From NCBI GenBank assembly GCA_902783155.1, contig CACZPR010000083.1:1-53215 (forward strand): 53,215 nucleotides of DNA, read 5' to 3'. The stretch is from an uncultured Spirochaetaceae bacterium (GTDB lineage: Bacteria > Spirochaetota > Spirochaetia > Treponematales > Treponemataceae). The notes beneath the pieces were generated by a model. It saw nothing but the letters and a program-made list of their open reading frames with translations. It was not told the origin of the DNA and did not search any database. Shown piece by piece: positions 1-9,718 of the stretch. Both the position numbers and the translations under genes were made by a program. Position 1 is the first letter of the stretch; each line of letters starts with the position of its first letter.

Positions 1-265
1 AAAGGCTTCCGCGCTTGCGCTTGTGCAGATTTTTTTCGTTCCGGCCCCCCGCTTCCGCCTGTTGAACCAAGGTTGTCAGACTCGACACATCCACAAAAGA
101 TGCCGTTCCGCACATCTGTTTAAAATGATGCTGAGTCCCTGAAAACTTTTGTTTGGAGGGGGACCGATTTGCATGAATGACCAACACATTTCCATAAAAA
201 TCATTGGTTTGCATGAACAACAACTGGGACCCGCTCATGTGTTGCATTTTATCTATAGTTTTCAT
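1..265 (-). CDS. Unrecognised protein, 3' end beyond left edge
   Basis: An open frame on the minus strand starts at an ATG at 265, overlaps the end of the RecQ-like gene by 17 nt, and stays open for 88 codons to the window edge. The overlap suggests translational coupling with the helicase. The visible N-terminus starts MKTIDKMQHMSGSQLLFMQT and becomes basic towards the edge (NLHKRKRG). There is no signal peptide or membrane segment. I do not recognise a family. It could also be non-coding readthrough, since no clear Shine-Dalgarno site precedes the ATG, but an 88-codon open frame immediately overlapping the upstream stop favours a real gene. Confidence 0.45.
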   Translation of the reverse strand, partial: MKTIDKMQHMSGSQLLFMQTNDFYGNVLVIHANRSPSKQKFSGTQHHFKQMCGTASFVDVSSLTTLVQQAEAGGRNEKNLHKRKRGSL

Positions 266-1976
266 GCCGAAGACCTGACTTTTGCACCCGTTTTTTCATC
301 ACCGAGAACAATTTCTTTTTGAAAACGGCAGGCCAGAGAGAAAGTCTGGTCTGGAAATCCTGCATGGACCTCCATTTTTTTCCGCGACAGATTTTTGGAA
401 TCAGGCCACGTCTTTTGAGTCCACAGTCGATTCTCCCGAACCACGGCCAAAGGCAGGTCCTCACAAGACTCTCCTGCTCCAGCAAGTCCAGAATCTGCTC
501 AACATCCCCATGCTCCCAGACGCACATCCCGAACACTGGGGCATCACGCCTGTTGAAAAGCGCAACAAGCTCCCCAATCAGCTCCTCCCGCCTGAACAGC
601 TTGCGGTGCCGGTAGACAAAATCAAGAACGACAGCAGCATCCTGAGGGGTCCCCCATGGAAAAACCTTTGAACAATCAGCCGGAAGTCCACCATGGTCGC
701 AGATGTCGCATCCATCGCACACGGTCTTTTCCCCACCGAGGGCATCCAGAAGCACCTCCCGTCGGCACGTCCTGCTTTCGGCAAAAGTCTTCATAACCCT
801 GCCCCGGCTCCCAGGCTCAAAAGCCCCAAATTTTTTAGAATCCACCGGGCTCCACAAAAGTATGGCACGACCGATTGAACCATCCCTTGCGGCCCTTCCC
901 GCCTCCTGAACATAGGCCTCGGCATTTTCCGGACACTCCAGATGGATTACCGTGTGTATATTTTTTTTGTCAACACCCATGCCGTATGCGCAGGTGCAGC
1001 AGAGGATTGCGTCATCCCTTCCGTAGAACCATTTTTCCGTGGCGGTCTTCTCCTCCCTGTCCAGTCCAGCGTGGTAAAATCTTACCCGGTCCCCTCCATA
1101 ATAAAACGCCAGCTCCTTCGCCATGTCCTCCGATTTTGCCCTGGTCCCGCAGAAAACAAGGAGGGGCTTCTGCTCCAGAATGGCAAGCCTGAACGCCGCA
1201 CGTCTTTTGTTGTAAGCCATCACGACATTGTAGTGGATGTTCGGACGGTCGCTGTCGCTCCTGACAATGTGTGCCTCGCCATCAAAAAGGACCTCCGAGA
1301 CCCTTGCAAGCACAGTCGGTGATGCCGTGGCGGTAAAGGCGGTGACAGTCTTCACTCCAAGCTCCCGGACGATTTTCCCCAGACCAAGATAGGCAGGACG
1401 GAAAGTGTCACCCCATTCGCTGACACAGTGCGCCTCGTCTATGGCAATGTGGCTGATTCTGCACTTCGAGAGCCGCTCGACAAGACTTTTGTTCTGCAGA
1501 ACCTCAGGATTTGCCAGAATGATTTTCGCCCCGGCATCTATTTTACGAAAATTCTCCTCACGCTCTTCCTCACTCTGTTCACCACGGAAAGTCACAGACA
1601 CAATTCCACCTTCGTCCATGCGTCTTTTCTGGTCCGACATCAACGCAAGGAGCGGGTAGATTACAAGCGTCGCACCCGGCAAAAGCAGGGCCGGAACCAA
1701 AAAGCACAGTGATTTTCCGGCACCGGTCGGCAGAAGAACTATCTGGTGTCCCGTACACACAACGTCATTCAGTCCATCATCCACATGGACATTCCCATCA
1801 ATTGGAGGAGATTTTCCATTCACACATTCCACCGAATCCATTATGTTCGCAATGACCAGACGCTGCCAGGGAAAAAGATATTCAATCCCGAAAGCCTTTC
1901 TCGCGGCATCGGTAACAAAATCGCCATCAACCAAAACAGTCCTCCTCGTAAAAAAAATCAAAAGTCCCCCCGACAT
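249..1976 (-). CDS. recQ: RecQ-family ATP-dependent DNA helicase
   Basis: A 575-residue superfamily 2 helicase expected to unwind DNA 3'-5' during repair and recombination. Visible motifs are Walker A LPTGAGKS at about residues 82-89, the DEAH box IDEAHCVSEWGD at about 179-190, motif III FTATA at about 214-218, motif IV-V with YGMGVDKKNIHTVIH, and motif VI QEAGRAARDG. A cysteine cluster (TCRREVLL...VCDGCDIC) matches the RecQ zinc-binding subdomain. There is an unusual loop of about 30 residues between the Q-motif region and Walker A. The C-terminus is short and I see no clear HRDC domain. The start at 1976 has AAAGGA about 6 nt upstream and a TATATT box just before it. It is divergent from the DUF4097 gene. 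Confidence 0.9.
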   Translation of the reverse strand: MSGGLLIFFTRRTVLVDGDFVTDAARKAFGIEYLFPWQRLVIANIMDSVECVNGKSPPIDGNVHVDDGLNDVVCTGHQIVLLPTGAGKSLCFLVPALLLPGATLVIYPLLALMSDQKRRMDEGGIVSVTFRGEQSEEEREENFRKIDAGAKIILANPEVLQNKSLVERLSKCRISHIAIDEAHCVSEWGDTFRPAYLGLGKIVRELGVKTVTAFTATASPTVLARVSEVLFDGEAHIVRSDSDRPNIHYNVVMAYNKRRAAFRLAILEQKPLLVFCGTRAKSEDMAKELAFYYGGDRVRFYHAGLDREEKTATEKWFYGRDDAILCCTCAYGMGVDKKNIHTVIHLECPENAEAYVQEAGRAARDGSIGRAILLWSPVDSKKFGAFEPGSRGRVMKTFAESRTCRREVLLDALGGEKTVCDGCDICDHGGLPADCSKVFPWGTPQDAAVVLDFVYRHRKLFRREELIGELVALFNRRDAPVFGMCVWEHGDVEQILDLLEQESLVRTCLWPWFGRIDCGLKRRGLIPKICRGKKWRSMQDFQTRLSLWPAVFKKKLFSVMKKRVQKSGLRHENYR

Positions 1977-2160
1977 GCAGGGTCCTTTAAATATAATGTT
2001 CCGTGGAATTCAAAAATGTTCACAAATCGCGAAAAAATTCCTAAAAAAAATTGCCGTAACCTTCCAAAATCTTGTTGATTTAAATTTCTCGGAGGGGCTT
2101 TATAAAATCCATCAATAGATTTATAATGGATGGAGAATCAAGAGACCCAGGAGGAACATA

Positions 2161-3048
2161 ATGAAGAAGTTTTTGGCATCAATTTTGGCGGCAACCGTGA
2201 TTGCAGGGGCAGTATCCGCCCAGTCAGGGACCCAGCTCCAGACCGTATCAGCGCAGAAGGGAATACAGATAAACGGACTCAAGAAAATCCAGATTTCCCT
2301 CAAGAGCGAGAGCATCACAATCAGGCAGAACGAAGACACGGAGGACAAGACCCTCAACATCGAAATTCTCTCAAACTACACGGCAATGTATCCAATCCTC
2401 AAGAACGACGGCAAGGCCATCAAGATTGAGCAGAAGGACAACACGGGCAAGCTGAAGGACAGGGTGTGCGAAGTGACCATAACGGTCCCGAAGGATTTGA
2501 AGCTTCAGGAACTCAAAATCAACACGGACACATCCGACATCACCATCACAGACTTGCACACGCAGAAACTGGATGTCGGAACAAAATCCGGCGAGGTCAA
2601 GCTCACAAAAATTGATTCAACGGATTTTTCTGTCTCAACGGAAAAGGGCGACCTGACAGTGAGGAACAACAAGGTTGAAAAGACGGCGAACATGAAATCA
2701 TCCAGCGGAAGCATGACTGTCACAAATCTTGTTGCGGACGAAATCATCACGGAAACCCAGAAGGGAAACATCAGGCTCAGCGACATCACGACAAAGAAGA
2801 TTTCAATCAACGCGGACAAGGGCGTTCTGGATTTGAACTTGAACAAGCTGTTTGAAAAGGATTCAGAAATCCGCGTGAGTTCTGGAAACGCAAAAATCTA
2901 TCTTCCATCGAACTCAACATTCTGGACAAGCGGCAGTGTTGACAGGGGAAGATTCCGCTCGGAGTTCTCTCAGGATTCCAAGGGACCGCTTCTCAACATA
3001 AAGGTCGGCGGTGGAGATATGCAGATTATAAAAGGCTCAGGTCTTTAA
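2161..3048 (+). CDS. Secreted DUF4097-like beta-helix protein
   Basis: A 295-residue exported protein. Residues 1-20 form a signal peptide (MKKFLASILAATVIAGAVSA, likely cleaved before QSG). The rest consists of short repeated strands of the pattern 'x-V-x-T-x-x-G-x-V/I-x-L/I-x-D/N' (for example VGTKSGEVKL, VSTEKGDLTV, MKSSSGSMTV, TETQKGNIRL), which is the right-handed beta-solenoid signature of the DUF4097/adhesin-like family. The C-terminus ends in a glycine-rich strand (KVGGGDMQI). There is no membrane anchor, so it is periplasmic or outer-surface. A good Shine-Dalgarno AGGAGG sits 7 nt before the ATG and a TATAAT at 2122-2127 gives a leader of about 27 nt. Molecular role unknown. A strong terminator follows. 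Confidence 0.75.
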   Translation: MKKFLASILAATVIAGAVSAQSGTQLQTVSAQKGIQINGLKKIQISLKSESITIRQNEDTEDKTLNIEILSNYTAMYPILKNDGKAIKIEQKDNTGKLKDRVCEVTITVPKDLKLQELKINTDTSDITITDLHTQKLDVGTKSGEVKLTKIDSTDFSVSTEKGDLTVRNNKVEKTANMKSSSGSMTVTNLVADEIITETQKGNIRLSDITTKKISINADKGVLDLNLNKLFEKDSEIRVSSGNAKIYLPSNSTFWTSGSVDRGRFRSEFSQDSKGPLLNIKVGGGDMQIIKGSGL

Positions 3049-3092
3049 TGATTTAACCACAAACAGTCCATCACATTTGACCTGCTGATTTT

Positions 3093-3124
3093 ATCCCGGT
3101 TTCGTTTTGAGGCCGGGATTTTTT
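3093..3124 (+). terminator. Rho-independent terminator after DUF4097 gene
   Basis: ATCCCGG (3093-3099) pairs with CCGGGAT (3113-3119), with a 13-nt loop, followed by a run of T. It lies 45 nt after the stop of the DUF4097 gene and just before the convergent small hypothetical gene. Confidence 0.85.
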
Positions 3125-3129
3125 ATGGT

Positions 3130-3405
3130 CTATTTTTGCAGACCGTTTTTTGCGGCGGCGGCAACAATTTCAAGTGCGCGTCTGTAGCCCCTCCTGAATT
3201 CAACCTCGAGCAGCGCCTTAAGCTCTTTTGCCGCATCCTCGGAACTGTATATAAAGTTGCTGAAATCCAGACTAAGCATGGTGGCATTGGTTATTCCAAT
3301 CTCGTCCAAAATTTTTGAGCGCGTGAGTATGGTTCTGGCCTCATCGTTGTTCTGTCTACATTCCTTAAGCTCGCTGTACAAATTTTCCAGAGTCTTTGTG
3401 TCCAT
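3130..3405 (-). CDS. Small hypothetical protein (91 aa)
   Basis: I do not recognise this protein. The ATG at 3405 (MDTKTLENLYSELKECRQ) is preferred over an in-frame start at 3489 because GGAGAAAG lies 5 nt upstream. The sequence is hydrophilic and mainly helical. An N-terminal LENLYSELKEC segment may be coiled coil, and a C-terminal basic/alanine helix (EFRRGYRRALEIVAAAAK) could be amphipathic. It has no signal peptide and no transmembrane segment. It converges on the terminator of the DUF4097 gene and is divergent from the addB-like gene, whose promoter lies within 80-120 nt. Confidence 0.6.
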   Translation of the reverse strand: MDTKTLENLYSELKECRQNNDEARTILTRSKILDEIGITNATMLSLDFSNFIYSSEDAAKELKALLEVEFRRGYRRALEIVAAAAKNGLQK

Positions 3406-3484
3406 AATCTTTCTCCATAAGATGACGATAGTTTTCGGAAAAAACTTTTCTGTTCTATCAATATCGGCACATTTTGATTCGCTC

Positions 3485-3513
3485 TCCACAAAAATTAAAA
3501 AAACCTGTATAAT
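3485..3513 (+). promoter_or_regulatory. Sigma70-like promoter giving a leaderless addB-like mRNA
   Basis: TCCACA (3485-3490), a 17-nt spacer and a perfect TATAAT (3508-3513). The predicted start of transcription is at or next to the ATG at 3521, because only 7 nt separate the -10 box from the start codon. No Shine-Dalgarno sequence is possible in such a transcript. Confidence 0.65.
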
Positions 3514-3520
3514 ATTTTAC

Positions 3521-6217
3521 ATGAACAAACAGAATCCCGTTCCCGAAATCATTAGGGAAAAAATAAAATCATTGGACACCGTTTTTGTTTTTCCGACACA
3601 GATACCCGCAAACCTGTGGGCAGACTGGGCAATATCGAACACAGACACAAAGGCAGTCCCGATGGAGCGTTTCATAGCCTGGGACGATTTCAAGGGCGAG
3701 GCAATAAAATCCAAACAGCAGAACCGCCGTTCAATTCCGGGAGCCATGCGTACAATTTTTTCCGCGGACCTGATTGAAAAAAACTCCAAAGAAAAATTTC
3801 TTTCATACATAGTCGCAAAGGAGTTCGCAGAGTCGGCATCAAGTTTCACCGAATGGGTCGCAGGCATTCTTCCTTCGCTTGCAATGTGGAAAAAACTTTT
3901 CGATTCCAAAAAGCTCACCCCGGATGACGAGGACCGTGACTACATGGAAATCTATTCCAGATACAAAAACTTTTTGGACGCACACGGACTTTTTGACCCC
4001 GCATGGGAGACTCCACCGTTCGACCCACAGGGAAAACGCTATGTAATTTTTTTCCCCGAAATAATAATGGACTACCTTGAATACAGGGATGTGCTTGAAA
4101 GTGCGGACGAAATTGAAATCATCCATGTACCTGATGCGGAACAAAAACCGGCGGGACATTTTTATTCAAACTCACGCGCGGAGCTAAGGCAGGTCTGTCT
4201 CTGGCTCAAAAAAAATCATGACGAAAAAAAAATTGGATGGCAGGACATGGCACTCAGTGCGCCAGATTTGGAAACATGGTGGCCATACATAGACCGCGAG
4301 ATGGATCTGTATGGAATACCGCATGTGCAGAAAAATGGTTCTCCACTTACATCATCTCCGGCAGGAAATTTTTTTAGGCAGATTCAGTCCTGCGTTTCGG
4401 AAAACTTTTCTTTCGAGAGCATAAAAAATCTATTGCTGAACACAGCGCTTCCGTGGACGGATTTTGATTTGAACCAGCGCCTCATCCGTTTTGGCCAGGA
4501 AAACAACTGCATCTGCTCTTTTGAAAACGGAGCCGACATCTGGGAAAAATCCTTTGCGGAACCTTTTGACGGAAATGGCGTTGACCAGCGTCTGATTGAA
4601 ATGTACCATGCGCTGAAAAATATTTTGACATCGATTGTCCGCGCAAAAAGTTTTGATGAAATCCGCACGAACTATTTTACATTCAGGACACATTTTTTTG
4701 ATGTGGAAAATTTTACAGAAAACAGCGACAGAATTATAAGCCGCTGCATTTCGGAACTTGGCTCCCTCATCGATTTGGAAAACGATTTTCAGGACTGCAC
4801 AGTTCCATCACACTACAGTTTTTTTGTTGACTTCATTTCCGGAAAAAACTATGTTCCGCAGACCGAGGACCAGGGGGTACAGATTCTTCCGTACAGACTT
4901 TCGGCTCCCGCGCCATTCAGGATTCAGGCCGTAATTGATTCAAGTCAGGCTTCACTTTCCGTAATCTACAGGCAGCTTGCTTTTTTGAATGATGAAAAAA
5001 GACTGAACCTTGGTTTTGGTGATGACGCAAATGTTTCGGACCTGTTCATAAGGCTCTACAACCTCAATTCAATTGACGGAACAATTTTCACAGCCGCCGA
5101 AAAAACATTTACCGGCTACGCGCTTGTGTCCGCATATCTTGATGAAAACGATTTGCGAAAAACAAACAACCTTGAAAATCTGGACAGCCAGGACCCATAC
5201 ATTGCCGAGCGGGAAAGTCTTCTTGACAAAAACATTCCGCTCCCGAAAAAAATAATGGCCACAGCTAAAAACGGTTTTGAATCATGGAAAACAATGCAGG
5301 AGCTTGACGAAAACCAGAATCCACATTCCGACGCAGAGGACAAAATCGCAGGACTGATAGACGAGAGGCTCACGGAAGATGGAAAAGTAAAAATCACATA
5401 CTCGCGGCTGAAAAGTTTTTACGACGACTGCCACAGTTTTATGGAAAAATATGTGCTCGGCCTTGAAGAGGAAACAAGCGCAGCGGATTTGACAAAACCA
5501 TTTCTGATTGGAAACCTGAACCACAAGATTTTGGAAATCTACTGCAAGTCGCTTTTAAAAAAATCGCTTCCCCTGTCCGTTGATGAAAACAAAAGTCTCG
5601 ACGAAAAACGCCTTTCAATTTTGAGGGCCGCAATCAACGAAGCCATTGACGAAATCCAGACGAGCGTTCTTTCAAGGCAGCTGATTTTTTCTTCAATAAA
5701 AAATATCGAGGAGCAGATGGTATGTTCTGTCACAGCATTTTCTGAAACATTCTGCGGCTACGAAATCCATGCGGTGGAAAAATCATACAAATATTTTCCC
5801 GAAGAAAAAAATTATTTTTTTGATGGAAAGATTGACTGCATACTCAAGGACCCGCTGACAGGAGAATGTGTTTTGATTGATTTCAAGACATCCGAAAAGG
5901 CAATCCCCAGCGACAGTTTTTTTGCTGACGACGAGGTAATTGTTCCGGACTTCCAGATGCCAATCTACATTTATCTTTTGGAAAACCAGACCCAGCCACT
6001 GTTGATTGAAAACTGTGCGTTCTACAATATCACCGACGCAAAAATCGTTCCAGTAATTGGCGAGCTTGTGGGCGCGGACAATGCACTCAGTCTTTCGGAA
6101 AGCACAAGGCGTTTTCTTTCGCAGGCGGAATTCTATGCGGAAAAAGTTTTGTCGCACGGCATAGATTCAAACCCCGCCGCCGAACTTTGGCTTGAAAGTC
6201 AAACGGAAAACGAATAA
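3521..6217 (+). CDS. addB: AddB-like helicase-fold nuclease subunit
   Basis: An 898-residue protein, probably the AddB-like partner in an AddAB-type complex that resects double-strand breaks for RecA recombination. The C-terminal PD-(D/E)XK nuclease module is clear: DGKIDCIL (about residues 768-775) and VLIDFKTSE (about 785-793), followed by FQMPIYIYLL. Upstream, YSRLKSFYDDCHSFMEKYVL matches the AddB segment that precedes the nuclease domain. The N-terminus (TVFVFPTQIPANLW) sits where a Walker A motif would be but lacks a P-loop. I see only the first cysteine of the four-cysteine iron-sulphur site of classical AddB, so the cluster may be absent. The ATG at 3521 was chosen because the -10 box and the end of similarity lie there, although the frame stays open to 3257. 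The addA-like gene starts 20 nt downstream. The symbol is by similarity of architecture only. Confidence 0.8.
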   Translation: MNKQNPVPEIIREKIKSLDTVFVFPTQIPANLWADWAISNTDTKAVPMERFIAWDDFKGEAIKSKQQNRRSIPGAMRTIFSADLIEKNSKEKFLSYIVAKEFAESASSFTEWVAGILPSLAMWKKLFDSKKLTPDDEDRDYMEIYSRYKNFLDAHGLFDPAWETPPFDPQGKRYVIFFPEIIMDYLEYRDVLESADEIEIIHVPDAEQKPAGHFYSNSRAELRQVCLWLKKNHDEKKIGWQDMALSAPDLETWWPYIDREMDLYGIPHVQKNGSPLTSSPAGNFFRQIQSCVSENFSFESIKNLLLNTALPWTDFDLNQRLIRFGQENNCICSFENGADIWEKSFAEPFDGNGVDQRLIEMYHALKNILTSIVRAKSFDEIRTNYFTFRTHFFDVENFTENSDRIISRCISELGSLIDLENDFQDCTVPSHYSFFVDFISGKNYVPQTEDQGVQILPYRLSAPAPFRIQAVIDSSQASLSVIYRQLAFLNDEKRLNLGFGDDANVSDLFIRLYNLNSIDGTIFTAAEKTFTGYALVSAYLDENDLRKTNNLENLDSQDPYIAERESLLDKNIPLPKKIMATAKNGFESWKTMQELDENQNPHSDAEDKIAGLIDERLTEDGKVKITYSRLKSFYDDCHSFMEKYVLGLEEETSAADLTKPFLIGNLNHKILEIYCKSLLKKSLPLSVDENKSLDEKRLSILRAAINEAIDEIQTSVLSRQLIFSSIKNIEEQMVCSVTAFSETFCGYEIHAVEKSYKYFPEEKNYFFDGKIDCILKDPLTGECVLIDFKTSEKAIPSDSFFADDEVIVPDFQMPIYIYLLENQTQPLLIENCAFYNITDAKIVPVIGELVGADNALSLSESTRRFLSQAEFYAEKVLSHGIDSNPAAELWLESQTENE

Positions 6218-6237
6218 CAGATTTTTTGGAGAAACAA

Positions 6238-9200
6238 ATGTCGGAAGTAAAATTTGATAAATCACAGGAACTGGCAATCAATATAGAAAAAAACACGGTG
6301 GTCAGCGCGGGTGCCGGCTCGGGAAAAACATCCGTACTTGCCGCAAGATTTTCACATCTGGTTCTTGATAAAAAATACGGTGTCGATGAAATCCTCACGC
6401 TCACTTTCACAAAAAAAGCAACAATAGAAATGTACGACAGAATCTACAGGACGCTCAAAGAAAAAAATCCAGATTCCGTCCGTGATTTTCACAAGGCGAA
6501 CATAAAGACCCTGGACAGCTACTGCGCGTATATCGCAAAACTTGGCGCACACTTTTATGGAATCAGCCCGGAGTTTACCGTTGACAATGTGGCTGCGGAG
6601 GAAACAATTTCCAGCATGGCTCTTCCGTTCATTCTCCAGCACAGGGACAATTTTGCTCTCCAAACTTTTCTGACCCCGCAAAACTATCAGGGTGTGGCGA
6701 AAGACTTTTTTGTAGAACCAATGCTCAGTGCCTCGACCATTGCATCCCCTTTTGATTTCAGGGGCGACCTTGAAAAACAGCGGAACAAAATCATGGAGGA
6801 CTGGAGCGAATGTTGCGGACAGATTTTGGATTCCGTTGGTGAAACAAAAAAATCACTCGACGAGTACGAAGGTAACAGGGGAACAAAATTCATAACGGAT
6901 CTGACAAAGGCCGTGGAAAAAGATTTTCCAGAAATCCCCGCGATAGAAAAAGAGACTTTTGAAAATGCGGACAGCTCTTTGCTGGTTGATTTTATAAACT
7001 GTTTTGAAGATTTCTCAAACATTTCTCTCAAGGGAAAATGTCCGCAGGAATTGAAGGAATGGGTTTACAAAATCCGGGAACTTTCACAGACTCTATCCTC
7101 GATTGCAAATTTTGTTTCCGGCTCCAGAATTGCGTCCGGCGTTACGGATCTGATAGAGGAGTTCCAAAAAAGTTCCAATGAAATAAAACGAAAAAATTCT
7201 GTGCTGACATTTGCGGACGTCTCATCCCTTGCATTAAAAATTTTAATCGAGCATCCGGAAATCAGGAAGGCTGAAAAGAAAAAATACAAGTCCATAATGA
7301 TTGACGAATTCCAGGACAACAATGACATGCAGAAAAAGCTTCTTTTCCTTCTTGCGGAAAAAGAGGACAGGATGGAAAAATCGGTTCCGACGGTGGACGA
7401 ACTTTGCACGGGAAAACTTTTTTTTGTGGGCGACGAAAAGCAGAGCATCTACAGATTCCGTGGCGCGGATGTCAGCGTGTTCCGTGGACTCTCGGATGAT
7501 TTCAAGGACGGACATTTAAAGCTACAGACAAACTACCGTTCAACCCCTTCCCTGATTGCGGCGTTCAACACAATTTTTGGCGGCAGACCCTATCCGCTGG
7601 ACACAAACAAAAACGGCTCCTACATCCCATCAATTTTTTACAACAAGGACGAGGACGGAATCCCAAAATACGAACCTGTATACACCGATGCAGAAATCTC
7701 CAGCACGGACAGGGACATGATTTTAAAAATGGATGGCAGCGAAATTAAAAAGTTTTACGAGCCAAAAATCCATTTTGCGTTTTATGAAAAAAATTCCTCG
7801 CAGGATGCGGACAAACTTTTTGATGATGAAGCACAGTCTCTTTGGACCGTGCGTGAAATCAAAAAACTAGTTGAAGAAAAAAATGTTGACCCGAACGACA
7901 TAGCAATTCTTTTCAGAAACTACAAGTACCAGACCATGTACGAAAAAAATCTTCTGTACCTTGGCATACCCTACAACACCGAGACCGTTACAGGATTTTT
8001 CAACAGCGCGGTTGTCTCCGACATGATTTCATTTTTGCGTATATGTGCGTACCCAAAAGATTTTTATGCCTTTGAAAAAATATTGCGCTCGGCGATTGTA
8101 AATCTTTCTGTCCAGGAATCAAATGCTGTTCTTTCCCAAAGCGAAAGTGCATTCTCCGCAAGCGCGGAAAACATTTTGCAGGGAAAATCCGCAGAACGAT
8201 ATGAACACGCAAAAAGTCTCTACGAAAAACTTTCTGTCCAGTCCAAGGACCAGCCGATTGCAAAAACGGTCAGCGATTTGTGGTACAGTTTTGGCTACAG
8301 ATACGAGACCCTGTGGAATCAGCGCGCGACAATGTATTCGACACTCTACGACAGAATTTTTGAGCTTGCAAGAAATGCGGACAGTGCGAGCAAAAATCTT
8401 TCGGACTTTGTGGACAGCGTAAAAACTTATGAGGACGAATCAAAACATCTTGACGACATGGACATTCCGATGGAACAAAAACCGGGTGTGCATCTTATGA
8501 CAATCCACAAGAGCAAGGGACTCCAGTTCAAGTATGTTTTCATTCCAAACATCGACCACGGAAGCGCGAAGGACAAAAACTCGGCAAAGGTTTTCATTTC
8601 AAAAGAATTTGGTCTAACGGTAAACACACCAAAGGACCCGGCCCTAAAATCAAAGTCAAATTATTTCTGGGATTTGATTTCCGGGGAAACAAAAAACATG
8701 GCGCAGGCGGAACTGAAACGTCTTGTCTATGTCGCAATAACACGTGCGATTGGCGAAGTATATATCACAGGATGCACAGGCGGAAGAAAAATGTCGGACA
8801 GCATACTTTCATTGCTTGCACCTGCCCTGGAGTATTTTTCCGCAGACGAAAACATCGCCTACAGTCCGTTTACAGTTGAAACAATAGAGGCCATTGAAAA
8901 ACCTGGCGCACTTGATTTTGTAAAGGGAAAGTCGGATGTAATCAAAAGGCTCGAAGGTTCCTACAAAAATGCGGTCCAGATTGAAAAAGAGATTGAGGAA
9001 AAAAAATACATAAACCCAAGCAAACTTGCCTCCGGCGATGATGAAACGGATTTACCCCATCAAAATGAGTGCACAAAATCTGCCGGTGGATTCAGCGAAA
9101 TCGACGAGATTCTGGAAAAGAAAAAAGGATTCTCGGCCGCGGATTTTGGAACAATCGCCCACGGATTTATGGAAAGCGCAATCAACAAATGCGAGCCAAA

Positions 9201-9603
9201 AATTTCGGAGCGGAACATAGCGGGGCTTGAGGGAAACAAAAAATATCTGGACACAATAATTGACAGCTGCAAAAAAATGGCGGACGGATTTTTAAAAACA
9301 AAAGTCGGAATGGATGCCGCAAAATCAAAATGGCACAAGGCGGAGTACAGTTTCAAAAGTCTTGACGGAGAAAAAATTGTCAACGGCCAGATTGATTTGG
9401 TCTATGAAAATCCAGAAGGAGAATATACGGTTGTCGATTACAAGACCAACCACGAAATCAAGCCGGAACTTTATTACGAACAGCTTTCATGCTACAGAAA
9501 TGCGGTCAGCCAGATGAGAAATGTTCCGCCCGAAAAAGTCCGCTGCGTGCTTTACTATCTGAGACACGGAAAGGATGTGGACATCACGGACATGTGCAGG
9601 TAG
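6238..9603 (+). CDS. addA: AddA-like UvrD/RecB-family helicase-nuclease
   Basis: A 1121-residue superfamily 1A helicase with a C-terminal nuclease, expected to be the motor subunit of the AddAB-like complex. Motifs in order: Walker A SAGAGSGKTS near residue 25, LTFTKKAT (Ia), IMIDEFQDNN (II), GDEKQSIYRFRGAD (III), LQTNYRSTP (IV), LMTIHKSKGLQFKYVF (V), VYVAITRA (VI). A PD-(D/E)XK nuclease follows at about residues 1048-1070 (GQIDLVY, YTVVDYKTN), then LSCYRNAV. The length is near that of classical AddA (about 1,200). The start is the ATG at 6238 with GGAGAAAC 5 nt upstream, rather than the TTG at 6226 that overlaps this Shine-Dalgarno. It is 20 nt after the addB-like stop, so one operon. Confidence 0.88.
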   Translation: MSEVKFDKSQELAINIEKNTVVSAGAGSGKTSVLAARFSHLVLDKKYGVDEILTLTFTKKATIEMYDRIYRTLKEKNPDSVRDFHKANIKTLDSYCAYIAKLGAHFYGISPEFTVDNVAAEETISSMALPFILQHRDNFALQTFLTPQNYQGVAKDFFVEPMLSASTIASPFDFRGDLEKQRNKIMEDWSECCGQILDSVGETKKSLDEYEGNRGTKFITDLTKAVEKDFPEIPAIEKETFENADSSLLVDFINCFEDFSNISLKGKCPQELKEWVYKIRELSQTLSSIANFVSGSRIASGVTDLIEEFQKSSNEIKRKNSVLTFADVSSLALKILIEHPEIRKAEKKKYKSIMIDEFQDNNDMQKKLLFLLAEKEDRMEKSVPTVDELCTGKLFFVGDEKQSIYRFRGADVSVFRGLSDDFKDGHLKLQTNYRSTPSLIAAFNTIFGGRPYPLDTNKNGSYIPSIFYNKDEDGIPKYEPVYTDAEISSTDRDMILKMDGSEIKKFYEPKIHFAFYEKNSSQDADKLFDDEAQSLWTVREIKKLVEEKNVDPNDIAILFRNYKYQTMYEKNLLYLGIPYNTETVTGFFNSAVVSDMISFLRICAYPKDFYAFEKILRSAIVNLSVQESNAVLSQSESAFSASAENILQGKSAERYEHAKSLYEKLSVQSKDQPIAKTVSDLWYSFGYRYETLWNQRATMYSTLYDRIFELARNADSASKNLSDFVDSVKTYEDESKHLDDMDIPMEQKPGVHLMTIHKSKGLQFKYVFIPNIDHGSAKDKNSAKVFISKEFGLTVNTPKDPALKSKSNYFWDLISGETKNMAQAELKRLVYVAITRAIGEVYITGCTGGRKMSDSILSLLAPALEYFSADENIAYSPFTVETIEAIEKPGALDFVKGKSDVIKRLEGSYKNAVQIEKEIEEKKYINPSKLASGDDETDLPHQNECTKSAGGFSEIDEILEKKKGFSAADFGTIAHGFMESAINKCEPKISERNIAGLEGNKKYLDTIIDSCKKMADGFLKTKVGMDAAKSKWHKAEYSFKSLDGEKIVNGQIDLVYENPEGEYTVVDYKTNHEIKPELYYEQLSCYRNAVSQMRNVPPEKVRCVLYYLRHGKDVDITDMCR

Positions 9604-9651
9604 CTTTACAAGCAGATAGCTTTGCAGGCAAATAGATTCGCAATCAAAGCA

Positions 9652-9686
9652 TAAAAAAACGGTCCAGCAAAAAAATGTTGGACCGT
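9652..9686 (-). terminator. Terminator of the cimA-leuB operon, possibly bidirectional
   Basis: ACGGTCCA (9659-9666) pairs with TGGACCGT (9679-9686). Read on the minus strand the stem is followed by seven T, so it mainly ends leuB transcription. On the plus strand the tail CTTCAATTTT is weaker but could also stop the addA-like transcript. Confidence 0.85.
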
Positions 9687-9718
9687 CTTCAATTTTAAAA
9701 CCCGGCTAAAATCTGGTT

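Noticed and set aside
3257..3520. 88-codon N-terminal extension of the addB-like protein
   Set aside because: It overlaps the divergent small gene and promoter, has no similarity to the family, and a promoter lies immediately before ATG 3521.
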